A stretch of 31,650 bases of DNA from contig CAMTWK010000025.1 of assembly GCA_947085425.1 (NCBI GenBank), forward strand, positions 1 to 31,650, in the 5' to 3' direction. Position 1 is the first letter of the stretch, and each line of letters begins with the position of its first letter. Positions 31,469 to 31,650 of the stretch are shown piece by piece. Below the pieces are notes generated by a model. That model searched no databases. It was not told where the DNA came from and worked only from the letters and a program-made list of their open reading frames with translations. The position numbers and the translations under genes were made by a program. The stretch is from UKL13-2 sp947085425 (GTDB lineage: Bacteria; Pseudomonadota; Gammaproteobacteria; Burkholderiales; Usitatibacteraceae).

Positions 31469-31650
31469 CCTGCATATTTCACGGGGACGCACTCGAGAGT
31501 GTGTGGATGGGCGTGTGATTTTTCGTTCGACTGACCACGGCATAGCGAGCCGTGTTTGGCAAATGAGCACGGGAAGAGAACGGAAAAGCGCATGTTCAGC
31601 GGCCTGCTATCGAGCGCAAAAGCCCGATGTTTAATTAAAACCAAACTGGA
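31469..31650 (+). mobile_element. MITE family 1, copy 3, diverged and cut by the window end
   Basis: Begins CCTGCATATTTCACGGGGACG directly after the TTAG of the family 2 MITE and can be aligned with the first ~170 bp of the copy at 2700-2938 (shared GACGCACTCGAGAGTG, TTCGACTGACC and GGAAAAGC blocks). It has an extra ~12 bp and many substitutions, so it belongs to another subfamily or is an older copy. The right end is outside the window, so whether it is a 250-bp MITE or the edge of a full insertion sequence cannot be seen. Confidence 0.75.

Overview
The window looks like chromosomal DNA of a gamma- or betaproteobacterium. The pointers are SrkA/YihE, a proteobacterial asparaginyl-tRNA synthetase, a type IV pilin, a long FabH-type synthase, an ECF sigma operon and a TonB-dependent receptor. 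I cannot name the species. There are no rRNA or tRNA genes, no CRISPR arrays, no phage genes and no complete insertion sequence. There are several small non-autonomous mobile elements (MITEs) and gene remnants.

Region 1 (1-7.4 kb) is a scarred chromosomal stretch. It holds a secreted serine hydrolase, a truncated DNA-alkylation-repair-like gene, a small membrane protein, a DUF2189 remnant, a 239-bp MITE, a three-gene set (M20 peptidase, DUF2189 membrane protein, alpha/beta hydrolase with a cysteine nucleophile), an orphan type IV pilin, an internally deleted and frameshifted carbonic anhydrase pseudogene, and a second, inverted copy of the MITE. Region 2 (7.4-11.3 kb) is core-like: asnS, divergent srkA, a protein with a histone-H1-like tail, and a family 2 glycosyltransferase.

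Region 3 (11.33-26.41 kb) is a compact catabolic island. An exact 30-bp direct repeat of the 3' end of the glycosyltransferase gene flanks it (11301-11330 and 26410-26439). The two copies end in different stop codons, TAG and TAA, as expected if about 15.1 kb was inserted at the gene's 3' end. No integrase is visible inside. On the minus strand the island encodes a TonB-dependent receptor, a secreted serine hydrolase, a ribokinase-like sugar kinase, a TIM-barrel protein fused to a formylglycine-enzyme-like domain, and a GH127 beta-L-arabinofuranosidase with its zinc/cysteine site intact. Beyond a LysR regulator (plus strand) come a CitE-type lyase, a CaiB-type CoA-transferase and a periplasmic-propeller/sodium-symporter fusion. 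Read together, and as inference only, it looks like a uptake-and-degradation system for a sugar conjugate of an organic acid: outer-membrane import, ester or glycoside cleavage, sugar phosphorylation, and CoA activation plus aldol cleavage of the acid.

Region 4 (26.4-31.65 kb) returns to chromosomal genes. It has a FabH-like ketoacyl-ACP synthase, a divergent three-gene ECF sigma operon (sigma factor, membrane-anchored partner, secreted Pro-rich protein) and an exported methyltransferase. That methyltransferase ends at a 140-bp MITE of a second family, which directly abuts a third, partial copy of the first MITE family. All MITE insertions use YTAR-type 4-bp targets, and two of them overlap stop codons of intact genes.
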